A stretch of DNA of 64,000 nucleotides from assembly GCF_014203275.1 (NCBI RefSeq), contig NZ_JACHIP010000001.1, positions 558,001-622,000 of the forward strand, read 5' to 3'. Positions 55,305 to 63,646 of the stretch are shown here, one piece after another. The position numbers were made by a program, and so were the translations under genes. The notes beneath the pieces were generated by a model. It did no database searches. It worked only from the letters and a program-made list of their open reading frames with translations, and was not told where the DNA came from. Source of the stretch: Granulicella aggregans (GTDB lineage: Bacteria; Acidobacteriota; Terriglobia; Terriglobales; Acidobacteriaceae). How positions within the stretch are numbered: position 1 is the stretch's first letter; each line of letters opens with the position of its first letter.

Positions 55305-57332
55305 CTACCAGCGCACCAGCAGCAGCAGGCTCGAAGCGTCGTCGGTCCATGCCTGCACTCCGCTGCGTGAGTTGAGAGGCACGGCAGCTGCAAACTGCGG
55401 AACGGCGAAAAGATTTGCGTTGTCCGATACGAGAATCCACGAGGCCTGGAACTCTCCGCGCGGCTCGACAGCCATGCTTGTGACTCGCCGCGCCTGCATG
55501 TTGCTAGCCTTGGCCAACGCCGCAATCTCCGGCTCCAGATCTACATACTGGTTCGAGATGTGGAAGGCCATCACGCCGCCCGGCGCAAGCTGCCGTCTGT
55601 AGACTGCAAACGCCTCGACCGTCAGCAGATGCAGCGGGATCGCATCACCTGAAAACGCGTCGATCGCCAACACGTCAAAGTTCTCCGGCTGTTCGCCGGC
55701 TAGCGATGCTCGTGCATCTCCCTCGGCGAACGTGATTGCAGCCTTCGACTGCCGCAGGTAAGTGAACCAGTTCGCAGCGATGGGCCGGACTGCTGGGTTG
55801 ATCTCGTAGAATCGGATGCTGTCCCCTGCCCTGCCGTAAGCAGCAATCGTCCCCACGCCCAGACCGACGACGCCGATCCTGCGTGGGCGCTCGCCGCAGC
55901 AAGCTGCCAGTGCGAGGCCGACGCCGGAGTCAGGGGCATAGTAGGTCGTTGGCACGCGCATCAAATCGGAGGAAAAGATCTGAGTTCCGTGCACGATGCT
56001 GCCATGCATCAGCGTGCGCATGTCGTCGCCAGTCTCAGTTACGCCGCTCTTCACGCGCAGGCTACCGTAGAAGTTTCGTTCGCTGGTGAGCACGCTTTGA
56101 GAGTACGCTGTCTTCATCGTGACGCAGAACGACGCCATTGCAATCGTCAGGGCACCCCACAGCAGCTGCTGCTTCCAGCCATCGCTCCAGCAAACGGCAA
56201 GCACTACCGCCGCTGTTGCGACGAAGGTCGGCGACAGGTCGTAGTTGCCGCGAAAGACCATCGGCGCGAGCACACCCACCAGGAACGATCCCAGTGCTCC
56301 TCCTGCTGCCATGGTTAGATAAAACTCTGTTGTTTCGCTTGCGCCTGAAGGTCGGAGCCTGTAAAGCTCCGTATGGCAGACAAGACATGCGGCGAGCAAC
56401 TCTGCGAGGAAGAGGCCGATGCCAAGGCCTACGGGCACACGGTACTCTGGCCGAGTGAGGAAGTTGCCGAGCGCATAGAGCAGCACGGCAAGTACTCCGA
56501 GCAGCGGCGTTCGTGGCAACCACCGCGAGCCTTGGAAGGCGATCACAAACGTCAGCAGGTACGTTGCCAGCGGTATGATCCAGAGCAGAGGAATCGCCGC
56601 GACGTTGGCTGTCATGTGTTCGGTCACGGCGCTCAATTGCATCGCTCCAGCCATCGGAAGCAGCAGCCAGAGCAGCTTTGTGCTCAGCGGCGACGATGGA
56701 GTCGGCTCCTCTGGGCTCGCAATAGGAGTTGTAGAGCGCACCCGCCCTGCCAGCCAAGCGGATAGCGCGGCAAACACCGCGAAGCCTGCGCACCATGCGC
56801 CCCGTTGCAGTCGCAGGGAAAGATGCGGCTCTATCAATGTTGGATAGGCCGCGAGCGCAAGCAGCGATCCGATGTTCGATAGGCCATAGAGCCGATAGGG
56901 AACGCCGCCCGCTTCCACCCGCCGAAGCCATACCTGCAACAGCGGGCTGGTCGCCGCGAGCATCGTGAACGGCAAACCGATAGAGATCGCCAGTCTTACG
57001 CAGATGCTTCGCGCGGGATGCTCGGCGATAAACCACCACGGCGCATGCCCGCTGGCCCACATTGCAGCGCAGAGCAAAGCGGCGGCCAGCATAACTCCAT
57101 GCAAAAGCCGCCATCGCGCATCCTGTTCCCAGTGAGCGAGCAGGTGCGCATAGAGATATCCCACCAGCAGAGCAGCCTGAAAGAAGACGAGACAAGTGAT
57201 CCAAACGGCCGAAGCGCCGCCGAAGACAGGCAGCAACTCTTTGGCTGCCATTGGCTCCAGCAGGAAGAGCAGGAATGCCCCGAGGAAGACTGCGCTTTGG
57301 AAGATCGCTTTCAAGCTGCGGCTAATCGCCAA
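55305..57332 (-). CDS. Fused multi-helix membrane / spermidine-synthase-like methyltransferase-fold protein
   Basis: About 675 residues from a TTG at 57332; the frame is open to 57434 but that part overlaps the upstream gene. N-terminal half has about twelve membrane helices (FLGAFLLFLLEPMAAKELLP first). The C-terminal part has the spermidine synthase / SAM-fold: VVGLGVGTIAAYGRAGDSIR, FYEINPAV, and LAIDAFSGDAIPLHLLT with the Asp. Spermidine synthases with a membrane half are known; substrate is not certain. The start is unclear because a TTG at 57314 is also possible. Confidence 0.8.
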   Translation of the reverse strand: MAISRSLKAIFQSAVFLGAFLLFLLEPMAAKELLPVFGGASAVWITCLVFFQAALLVGYLYAHLLAHWEQDARWRLLHGVMLAAALLCAAMWASGHAPWWFIAEHPARSICVRLAISIGLPFTMLAATSPLLQVWLRRVEAGGVPYRLYGLSNIGSLLALAAYPTLIEPHLSLRLQRGAWCAGFAVFAALSAWLAGRVRSTTPIASPEEPTPSSPLSTKLLWLLLPMAGAMQLSAVTEHMTANVAAIPLLWIIPLATYLLTFVIAFQGSRWLPRTPLLGVLAVLLYALGNFLTRPEYRVPVGLGIGLFLAELLAACLVCHTELYRLRPSGASETTEFYLTMAAGGALGSFLVGVLAPMVFRGNYDLSPTFVATAAVVLAVCWSDGWKQQLLWGALTIAMASFCVTMKTAYSQSVLTSERNFYGSLRVKSGVTETGDDMRTLMHGSIVHGTQIFSSDLMRVPTTYYAPDSGVGLALAACCGERPRRIGVVGLGVGTIAAYGRAGDSIRFYEINPAVRPIAANWFTYLRQSKAAITFAEGDARASLAGEQPENFDVLAIDAFSGDAIPLHLLTVEAFAVYRRQLAPGGVMAFHISNQYVDLEPEIAALAKASNMQARRVTSMAVEPRGEFQASWILVSDNANLFAVPQFAAAVPLNSRSGVQAWTDDASSLLLLVRW

Positions 57333-58596
57333 ACCTGCCGCGATACGCCCACAGCCCCAGGCCTGGGTTGGAGATGAAGAAGATCTCTTCTCCATCCACG
57401 GTGTTCCACCCATCTTGCAGCACGGAGGGATCATACTTCGCGGTCATCTGCGCGAGGTCACCATACTCGAAGTGGACGCTCTCGATCTCTTCGCGCGTCA
57501 GATGACCGGGGCAGTAGCGGATCGTGAATCTTCCCTCGCTTGAACCATGAATCAGGTGAGCCGCCGCGCTCAAATTTGCGGCTAGCTGTGGGTCACTCTT
57601 GACGTACTCAAGCGTGGCGGGAGTGCCGCAGTAACCGTACTTGCGGATCAACGAGTCAATGGCCTTATCTTCGCCGAACTCATGCACGCCCGGCGCAAGG
57701 ACGATGAGCTCGGCATCGTCGGCAAGTGCCATACGCGTGCGGTAGACGCTCTTGTTGCCGAGCCATGTGCTGCGGAACTCGTGTGGATCGAGGAAGACAA
57801 CGGCCTTGTGAATCTCGCGATCGAGCATCAGGAAGTTGCATTCGAGACTGAGCGCGGCGGCGCGCTCGAAGCACTCGGCATCATCGCCGACAAACATGCC
57901 GCGAAGCACGAGGTCTCCCGCTGCGTTCTTCGCCACGACTGTTTGTACGTAGACGATGGGAAGCTGCTTTGCGAAGTGCTCGCTGGCATAGTTCAGCACT
58001 CGCCGAACCGGCGTCTCCGAGCGGCCCATCATGCGCTCCATGCCGTAGACCGCGCCGAGGAAGTGCGAGCGGTGAATGCCCAACGGACCGCCAGTGCCTA
58101 CGAAGATGTTCTTGTTGCCGTTGGCCATGCCCACAACTTCATGTGGGACAACCTGGCCAATCGACAGGATGAGATCGTGGCCACCGTCGCGGATGAGTTT
58201 GTTAACCTGCGCTGGCCAGGTGTAATCGAGCTTGCCCTCGCTGACCTCCAGCATGAACTCGCCAGGGACCTCACCCAGCGTGACGACGTCGTTGCGCCAG
58301 TCGTGGACACGAAAGAGATCGCGCGGCGTCGCGCCGAACATCGTGGCGATCTCGTGGTCGCTCATCGCCTTGTGTGTGCCCAGCGCTGGCAGGACATCGG
58401 TCATCGCATCGCCGTAAAACTCCCAGGCATACTCGGTAAACTCGCCCGCCTTGGAGTGAAAACGCGTGAAGTCCGGCGGCACGGCGAGTACCTTCTTCCG
58501 CTCGCCCAGCTTACCGAGCGCCTCGAACAGGTTCGCTTTAGCCTGCTCCGGCGAGATCTCCATCTCCGCCGACCCTACCGCAAAAAATAAGCTCAT
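57322..58596 (-). CDS. LarA-like (lactate racemase domain / DUF2088) racemase or epimerase
   Basis: 424 residues. LarA-type motifs are PPDFTRFHS, LGTHKAMSDHEI, FRVHDWRNDV, VPHEVVGMANG and GIHRSHFLG, which carry the usual Asp-Arg and His residues of the nickel-pincer enzymes. LarA members racemise lactate or other 2-hydroxy acids; some acidobacterial homologues are called mannonate epimerase. No larB, larC or larE cofactor genes are nearby, so the cofactor must come from elsewhere if needed. Its 3' end overlaps the start of the spermidine-synthase-like gene. Confidence 0.8.
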   Translation of the reverse strand: MSLFFAVGSAEMEISPEQAKANLFEALGKLGERKKVLAVPPDFTRFHSKAGEFTEYAWEFYGDAMTDVLPALGTHKAMSDHEIATMFGATPRDLFRVHDWRNDVVTLGEVPGEFMLEVSEGKLDYTWPAQVNKLIRDGGHDLILSIGQVVPHEVVGMANGNKNIFVGTGGPLGIHRSHFLGAVYGMERMMGRSETPVRRVLNYASEHFAKQLPIVYVQTVVAKNAAGDLVLRGMFVGDDAECFERAAALSLECNFLMLDREIHKAVVFLDPHEFRSTWLGNKSVYRTRMALADDAELIVLAPGVHEFGEDKAIDSLIRKYGYCGTPATLEYVKSDPQLAANLSAAAHLIHGSSEGRFTIRYCPGHLTREEIESVHFEYGDLAQMTAKYDPSVLQDGWNTVDGEEIFFISNPGLGLWAYRGRFGD

Positions 58597-58662
58597 GCGG
58601 AAATCCTACTCCGCCAGACGAATGCCTGAGAACAGGCGACGCACTAAACTCAAAGCAGCGAT

Positions 58663-59493
58663 ATGCGCTTCGACATCCTTACCATCTTTCCCGCGTTCTT
58701 CACCGGCCCGCTCGATCATGGCGTGCTGAAGCGGGCTATCGCCACTGGGATTGTTGATGTCCGCACCCATGATCTACGCGCGTTTACGCACGATCGCCAC
58801 CGCACCGTCGACGACCGACCCTTCGGCGGAGGTGAGGGCATGGTGCTTAAGCCCGGGCCCATCTACGACTGCTTCCAGACCCTCGACATCGCCGCGAAGC
58901 CCGAACGCGATACGACGAAGGAGACAGTGGTCCTTCTCTCCGCGCAGGGCCAGCCGTTCACTCAGGCTATCGCCCACGAACTCGCCGCTGCGGAGCGCGT
59001 CGTCTTCCTCTGTGGCCGCTATGAGGGCATCGACGAGCGCATCAACTTACTGCTTTGCGACCGCGAACTATCCATCGGCGACTACATTCTGTCAGGCGGC
59101 GAGCTTGCTGCCGCCGTCATTCTCGACTCCGTCGTGCGGCTGATGCCCGGCGTGCTCGGCAACCCTGACTCTGCCCGCAACGAAAGTTTCGGGACAGAGT
59201 CTGCGCCGGAAAAAGGCGGACTTACTGCGGACGGCGTGCCCGACTCGACACATCTCTCCGGCGGGTTGCTCGACTATCCGCATTACACGCGGCCTGCGGA
59301 GTTCCTTGGCCTTGAAGTACCAGAGGTGCTGCAGCAGGGCGACCACAGTGCGATTCGCAAATGGCGTCGTCAGATGGCGCTCGCCAAGACCTATCGCAAC
59401 CGTCCTGACCTGCTGGCAAAGGCCGATCTCACGCGCAAGGATCAAGAGTTTCTGAGTCACTTGCAAGTGAGCGACGACGAAACCTCGACCTAA
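58663..59493 (+). CDS. trmD: tRNA (guanine37-N1)-methyltransferase
   Basis: 276 residues. The trefoil-knot SAM site is VFLCGRYEGIDERI and LSIGDYILSGGELAA, preceded by VDDRPFGGGEGMVLKPGP. The C-terminal LDYPHYTRPAEFLGLEVPEVL matches TrmD. It makes m1G37 in tRNA, needed for frame keeping. Compared with E. coli (255) the insert NESFGTESAPEKGGLTADGV (about 170-190) is a small addition. Convergent with and overlapping the SDR gene by four bases. Confidence 0.96.
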   Translation: MRFDILTIFPAFFTGPLDHGVLKRAIATGIVDVRTHDLRAFTHDRHRTVDDRPFGGGEGMVLKPGPIYDCFQTLDIAAKPERDTTKETVVLLSAQGQPFTQAIAHELAAAERVVFLCGRYEGIDERINLLLCDRELSIGDYILSGGELAAAVILDSVVRLMPGVLGNPDSARNESFGTESAPEKGGLTADGVPDSTHLSGGLLDYPHYTRPAEFLGLEVPEVLQQGDHSAIRKWRRQMALAKTYRNRPDLLAKADLTRKDQEFLSHLQVSDDETST

Positions 59494-60215
59494 CCCATAT
59501 GGCGGACCAGCATCTGCGGAATCCGCACATTCGCTGGTTGCATACACGCAAAGACGATCGCCTCAGCGACTTCCTCCGGCTCCATCATGTGTGAGTTCCG
59601 GATGAACTCCTCCGTTCTTCCCCGCCCCAATCCGAACTCGCTCTTTACGCCACCTGGGCAGATCACGCCCACCTTGATCTTGTGCTTGCGTAGCTCCGCA
59701 TCAAGCGCCTGGCTGAAGCCTACCTGCGCGAACTTGGTCGCCGAATAGACCGACTCGCCGCCAATCCCCGTCAGTCCCGCGACGGACGAGATGAAGAGAA
59801 TCGTCCCGCTCTGTTGCTCGATCATCAGTGGAGCCGCATGACGCGAGAACACGAAGCCCGACCGCACATTCGACGCCATCATCGCGTCGAACTCTTCCAC
59901 CGGCGTGTCAACAAGGTTTTTGTAGCTACCAACGCCGGCGTTGTTGATCAGGATATCGAGGCTCCCAAAGCTCTCCACGGCAAGCTTGATCGCCGCAACT
60001 GCCGTCGCCTCGCTGGCGGCGTCTCCTGCATGAAACACCATCTTGCCGCCCGCCGCGTCAATCTCCGCGCAGAGCTCAGCAAGTCGCTCTTCGCGGCGAG
60101 CCGTCACCACCACATTCGCGCCAGCCGCTGCCAATGCCAGCGCCGTCGCCCGGCCAATCCCTGCGCTCGCTCCCGTCACCAGCGCTGTCTTCCCCTGCAA
60201 TCCCACTAAGCTCAT
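59490..60215 (-). CDS. Short-chain dehydrogenase/reductase
   Basis: 241 residues with the classical SDR fold: TGASAGIGRATALALAAAG as the nucleotide loop, NNAGVG, ISSVAGLTG with the catalytic Ser, and YSATKFAQ with Tyr and Lys. An Arg in TARREERL after the second strand suggests NADP preference. The substrate cannot be deduced. Only 29 bases separate its start from the divergent DppF-like gene. Confidence 0.92.
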   Translation of the reverse strand: MSLVGLQGKTALVTGASAGIGRATALALAAAGANVVVTARREERLAELCAEIDAAGGKMVFHAGDAASEATAVAAIKLAVESFGSLDILINNAGVGSYKNLVDTPVEEFDAMMASNVRSGFVFSRHAAPLMIEQQSGTILFISSVAGLTGIGGESVYSATKFAQVGFSQALDAELRKHKIKVGVICPGGVKSEFGLGRGRTEEFIRNSHMMEPEEVAEAIVFACMQPANVRIPQMLVRHMG

Positions 60216-60244
60216 CTACCCTCTCGCGATGCTAGTATCCGGCT

Positions 60245-61036
60245 ATGTCCGATCCTGCTCCCGAAGTGCTCGTAGAAGCCACCGGGCTGACCAAAGAATA
60301 CCCTCGCACGGGCGGCGTGGCACGCGTGGTCGATAACGTATCTTTCAATATCCATCGCGGCGAGACCCTCGGCCTCGTTGGCGAGTCCGGCTCCGGCAAG
60401 AGCACAGTCGCCCGCATGATCCTTCGCCTCATCGAGCCAACCGCTGGTTCGGTTCGCTTCGCGGGCGAAGATGTCCTCACCGCAAGCTCGCAGCAACTAA
60501 GAAGACTGCGTCGCCGCATGCAGATCGTCTTTCAGGACCCCTACGCCGCGCTCAACCCGCGCATGTCTGTCCGCCAGATTATTGCCGAGCCCTTTGCCAT
60601 CCACAAGGAGCGGCCGGAGGGCGGCCTAGACGCCCGGCTCAACGAGATGCTCAACACCGTCGGGCTCGACGCCAGCGCTCTCCCCCGCTATCCACACCAG
60701 TTCAGCGGAGGCCAACGCCAGCGCATCAACATCGCCCGCGCTCTCGCTCTGCGTCCGGAGTTCCTGGTGCTTGACGAGCCTGTCAGCGCGCTCGACGTCT
60801 TGGTTGGAGCGCAGGTCGTCAATCTGCTTCGCGACCTGCAGCGCGACCACGGTCTGACCTACCTCTTCATCTCACACTCGATGCCGTTGGTGCGGTATCT
60901 CTGCGACCGCGTTGCCGTGATGCAGAAGGGCAGACTGGTCGAGATGGGCGATGTTCTCGAAGTCTGCGAGCACCCTCGCGAAACGTATACGCAGGAGTTG
61001 ATCGCCGCGACACCACAGCTTCCATCTTCAGCATGA
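60245..61036 (+). CDS. Oligopeptide ABC transporter ATP-binding protein (DppF/OppF-like)
   Basis: 263 residues. Walker A is GESGSGKST, signature FSGGQRQR, Walker B FLVLDEPVSALD and switch His in LFISHS; QDPYAALNPRMSV is the OppF/DppF hallmark. It is a second ATPase type, normally paired with a DppD protein, but here it has no transporter genes beside it. The Dpp-like operon at 9.9-14.0 kb lacks exactly this subunit, so the two may belong together despite the 46-kb distance. Divergent from the SDR gene. Confidence 0.92.
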   Translation: MSDPAPEVLVEATGLTKEYPRTGGVARVVDNVSFNIHRGETLGLVGESGSGKSTVARMILRLIEPTAGSVRFAGEDVLTASSQQLRRLRRRMQIVFQDPYAALNPRMSVRQIIAEPFAIHKERPEGGLDARLNEMLNTVGLDASALPRYPHQFSGGQRQRINIARALALRPEFLVLDEPVSALDVLVGAQVVNLLRDLQRDHGLTYLFISHSMPLVRYLCDRVAVMQKGRLVEMGDVLEVCEHPRETYTQELIAATPQLPSSA

Positions 61037-61050
61037 AGTTAAATACGACT

Positions 61051-61089
61051 CTGTGCCCCATTCATCGCAGCAACATCGCGATGAGTGGG
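61051..61089. repeat. Second copy of the dispersed palindrome
   Basis: This 39-base stretch matches 2741-2779 at all but three positions, which are in the loop. It has the same stem CCCATTCATCGC/GCGATGAGTGGG. It lies in the gap between the DppF-like and TauE-like genes, as expected of an extragenic repeat. Confidence 0.8.
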
Positions 61090-61131
61090 ACTGCCCAGGA
61101 ACTTGCCCTCGACGACTACAATGGGAGGTGA

Positions 61132-61935
61132 ATGCTTTCTGCCATTACAGTTCATCTCCACTACGCGTGGCTGGTCGTCGCTTCGTTCTTCGCGGGTGTG
61201 ATGAACGCCATGGCGGGCGGCGGGTCGTTCGTCTCCTTCCCTGCGATGCTTGCGATGGGTGTGGCGCCGATCCAGGCCAACGCGACGAACACGGTCGCGT
61301 TGTGGCCGGGGCAGTTGACCTCTGTAGCCGCGCTGCGTGAAGACCTTCGTAAAGACCTTCTGCCGGTCGTCATCGTATCGTCGATCCTCGGCGGAGTAAG
61401 CGGAGCGGTTGTTCTGCTGAAGACCAGGCAGGTAACTTTCCTGCACATGGTGCCGTGGCTGTTGCTGTTGGCTTCCCTGCTGTTCGGGATCAGCGGCCCA
61501 GTCTCGAAGTGGCTGCGGGTACGTGCTGAATCGAAGGCACTCGCCGCGATGACCGAGCACGATCGCGACGCAACTCCTGCACTGCTGCCGCTCTTCTGCG
61601 TCCTGCTGCCGGTCTGCTTCTACATCGGATACTTTGGCGCGGGCGCGGGCTTCCTCATCATGAGTGCGCTTGCGCTCTTCGGCATTGAAGATATGCGTTC
61701 GCTGAACTCGATGAAGGTGCTTGCAGCGTGCCTGTCGAACCTTTGCGCCGTCATCACCTTCATCGTCAGCGGCGCGGTCATCTGGAAGTACTGTTTGATC
61801 TCGATGGTCACCTGTGGCGTCGGCGGCTATCTTGGAGCGCAGTACGCGCGAAAGATGAACCCCGACGTTCTGCGCCTCATCGTTGTCGCCACCGGGGTGC
61901 TGATGGCGGGATACTTCTTCTGGAGGCAAGCATGA
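61132..61935 (+). CDS. TSUP-family (TauE/SafE) sulfite-exporter-like permease
   Basis: 267 residues, about eight membrane segments. The repeat half starts with VVASFFAGVMNAMAGGGSF, a family mark, and the second repeat with FYIGYFGAGAGFLIMSALAL. TSUP members move sulphur-containing or organic anions; direction and substrate are not known. Its stop overlaps the DUF971 start as ATGA, so the two are translationally coupled. Confidence 0.9.
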   Translation: MLSAITVHLHYAWLVVASFFAGVMNAMAGGGSFVSFPAMLAMGVAPIQANATNTVALWPGQLTSVAALREDLRKDLLPVVIVSSILGGVSGAVVLLKTRQVTFLHMVPWLLLLASLLFGISGPVSKWLRVRAESKALAAMTEHDRDATPALLPLFCVLLPVCFYIGYFGAGAGFLIMSALALFGIEDMRSLNSMKVLAACLSNLCAVITFIVSGAVIWKYCLISMVTCGVGGYLGAQYARKMNPDVLRLIVVATGVLMAGYFFWRQA

Positions 61936-62363
61936 GTCACGAAGGCATTCGCATCCTCAACGCAACCGAAGCCGAGCGCGAAGCTACGCAGGAGCAGTTG
62001 AAGTTGCCGCCAGATGCAGTCACGCCTGCTAAGGTTCGCGTCAAAAAATCTGAAGGCACGGGCATGGAGATCGACTGGCGCGACGGCCACACCAGCACAT
62101 GGAGCTTCCTCTGGTTGAGGCATGGCTGCCCCTGCGCCACCTGCCACGAAGAGCGCGACGCCGCCGGCCGGGCCCCGGGAATTCCCAAGCCCAAACCGCA
62201 GACTTTGCTGCCCATGTACGAAGCGCCGATCAAGCCGCTCGAAGTTTCTCCAGTAGGCAAATATGCTCTTCGCTTCAAGTGGAGCGACGGCCACGAGAGC
62301 GGCATCTACTCGTGGGAGTACCTGCGGCGGCAGTGCCAGTGTGCCGTCTGTACGGCTAAATGA
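61932..62363 (+). CDS. DUF971 (gamma-butyrobetaine hydroxylase-like N-terminal) protein
   Basis: 143 residues from the ATG at 61932. DUF971 features are IDWRDGHTSTWSFLWLRHGC, CPCATC and CQCAVC, the latter two being Cys pairs suited to binding zinc or an iron-sulphur cluster. Related proteins appear fused to or next to Fe-S carrier proteins. It is coupled to the TSUP permease, which could hint at sulphur handling, but that is inference. Confidence 0.85.
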   Translation: MSHEGIRILNATEAEREATQEQLKLPPDAVTPAKVRVKKSEGTGMEIDWRDGHTSTWSFLWLRHGCPCATCHEERDAAGRAPGIPKPKPQTLLPMYEAPIKPLEVSPVGKYALRFKWSDGHESGIYSWEYLRRQCQCAVCTAK

Positions 62364-62421
62364 AGTTGTAGGTTTTACGTAAACTTACAGCGTACAACCT
62401 CCACCAAAGGGCCTCCGTTAC

Positions 62422-63228
62422 ATGCAAATCCTCGAACAATCCGAAGAACTACAGACGCTCGCCGAACGCCTGCGCCCGCTTTACACGCGGCTTGCGAACC
62501 ATCCGCTCTACGCGAGCTTCGAGATGGTCGAAGACCTCCACATCTTCATGGAGTCGCACGTCTTCGCCGTATGGGATTTCATGTCGCTGCTGAAGACGTT
62601 GCAGCGTGGCCTTACCTGCATCGATGTACCCTGGGTCCCAAGCCGCTTCCCTACCAGCCGCCGGCTCGTGAATGAGATCGTCCTCGGCGAAGAGAGCGAC
62701 ATCTACGGCACACGCCCCATCAGCCACTTCGAGCTATACATCCACGCGATGAAGGAGTGCGGTGCCTGCACGCTGGCTATCGAAAGCCTGCTGATTCATC
62801 TCCGCGACGGTTCGGACTGGGCGACTGCGCTCGCGCGCAGCTCCGCGCCGGAAGCGGCTCAGCGCTTCGTTCAGACGACGTTTGGCATCATCGAGCGTGG
62901 CAGGCTGCACGAGGTCGCCGCAGCCTTTACATTCGGCCGCGAAGACCTTATACCGGATATGTTTCGCGGCTTCATCCGCGACCAGGACGAGCGTCTCTCT
63001 GGCAAGTTGGCGACGCTGCGCTGGTACCTCGATCGGCATATTGAAGTAGACGGCGAGGACCACGGGCCCATGGCACTGCAGATGGTCAGCGAGTTGTGCG
63101 GCAGCGACAGCAAGAAGTGGAAAGAAGCCACCGAGGCAGCGGAGATCGCCCTGCTTGCGCGCATCGCGCTGTGGGACAGCATTGCGGCAAGCCTGCACGA
63201 AACGCCAGTAAAGATGCTGGTCAATTAA
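62422..63228 (+). CDS. DUF3050 family protein (heme-oxygenase-like fold)
   Basis: 268 residues, largely helical. Distinctive blocks are LYTRLANHPLYASFEMVEDL, HIFMESHVFAVWDFMSLLK and FTFGREDLIPDMFRGFIRD. DUF3050 proteins are placed in the heme-oxygenase-like clan. Its biochemical role is not established. It begins 58 bases after the DUF971 gene, which points to one transcription unit with it. Confidence 0.85.
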   Translation: MQILEQSEELQTLAERLRPLYTRLANHPLYASFEMVEDLHIFMESHVFAVWDFMSLLKTLQRGLTCIDVPWVPSRFPTSRRLVNEIVLGEESDIYGTRPISHFELYIHAMKECGACTLAIESLLIHLRDGSDWATALARSSAPEAAQRFVQTTFGIIERGRLHEVAAAFTFGREDLIPDMFRGFIRDQDERLSGKLATLRWYLDRHIEVDGEDHGPMALQMVSELCGSDSKKWKEATEAAEIALLARIALWDSIAASLHETPVKMLVN

Positions 63229-63241
63229 GTTTTCGAAAATC

Positions 63242-63293
63242 GAACTTCCATCACGAAGAACCTCCGCTTTAGCATTCCGCGTGATGGAAGTTC
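63242..63293. terminator. Long inverted repeat between convergent genes
   Basis: GAACTTCCATCACG (63242-63255) and CGTGATGGAAGTTC (63280-63293) are a perfect 14-bp inverted repeat with a 24-base loop. It lies between DUF3050 and the convergent small secreted protein. On the minus strand it is followed by GATTTTCG, so it may terminate the minus-strand gene. Confidence 0.5.
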
Positions 63294-63307
63294 AGGGGAA
63301 GAACGTC

Positions 63308-63646
63308 TTAGTGGATGCTGAGTGTCGCTCCGTCGAGGTATGAAGCGACCTCCGCGATCACGCTGCCAGCGGTGAGCTTTGGCGTTGCAGTGTTCGCGAG
63401 CACTTTGGTGCCTGCAGGCAGCTTCAGCGAAAGCGTGGCGCCGGACTGCACCTTCATGATGTTGTCGCCGACTTTGAGTTCAAGCTGCGATCCCGAGTCG
63501 TTGCGGAAGCTGATCTTTACCATCTTGCCATTGGTGAATACGGCATGGACAGGCGAGGAGATGCTGGTGGGTGCCGCGTAAACGGCAGTGGTGGAGATGA
63601 GCGCAAGGGCAGCGACGGACGTAGCGAGAATCTGGCGAAGGTGCAT
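63308..63646 (-). CDS. Small secreted protein of unknown function
   Basis: 112 residues from the ATG at 63646, six bases after GGAG. A signal peptide (LATSVAALALISTTAVYAA) gives a mature beta-rich protein of about 88 residues (VKISFRNDSGSQLELKVGDN, ATLSLKLPAGTKV). I do not recognise the family. It stands alone before the 354-base end of the window. Confidence 0.7.
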   Translation of the reverse strand: MHLRQILATSVAALALISTTAVYAAPTSISSPVHAVFTNGKMVKISFRNDSGSQLELKVGDNIMKVQSGATLSLKLPAGTKVLANTATPKLTAGSVIAEVASYLDGATLSIH

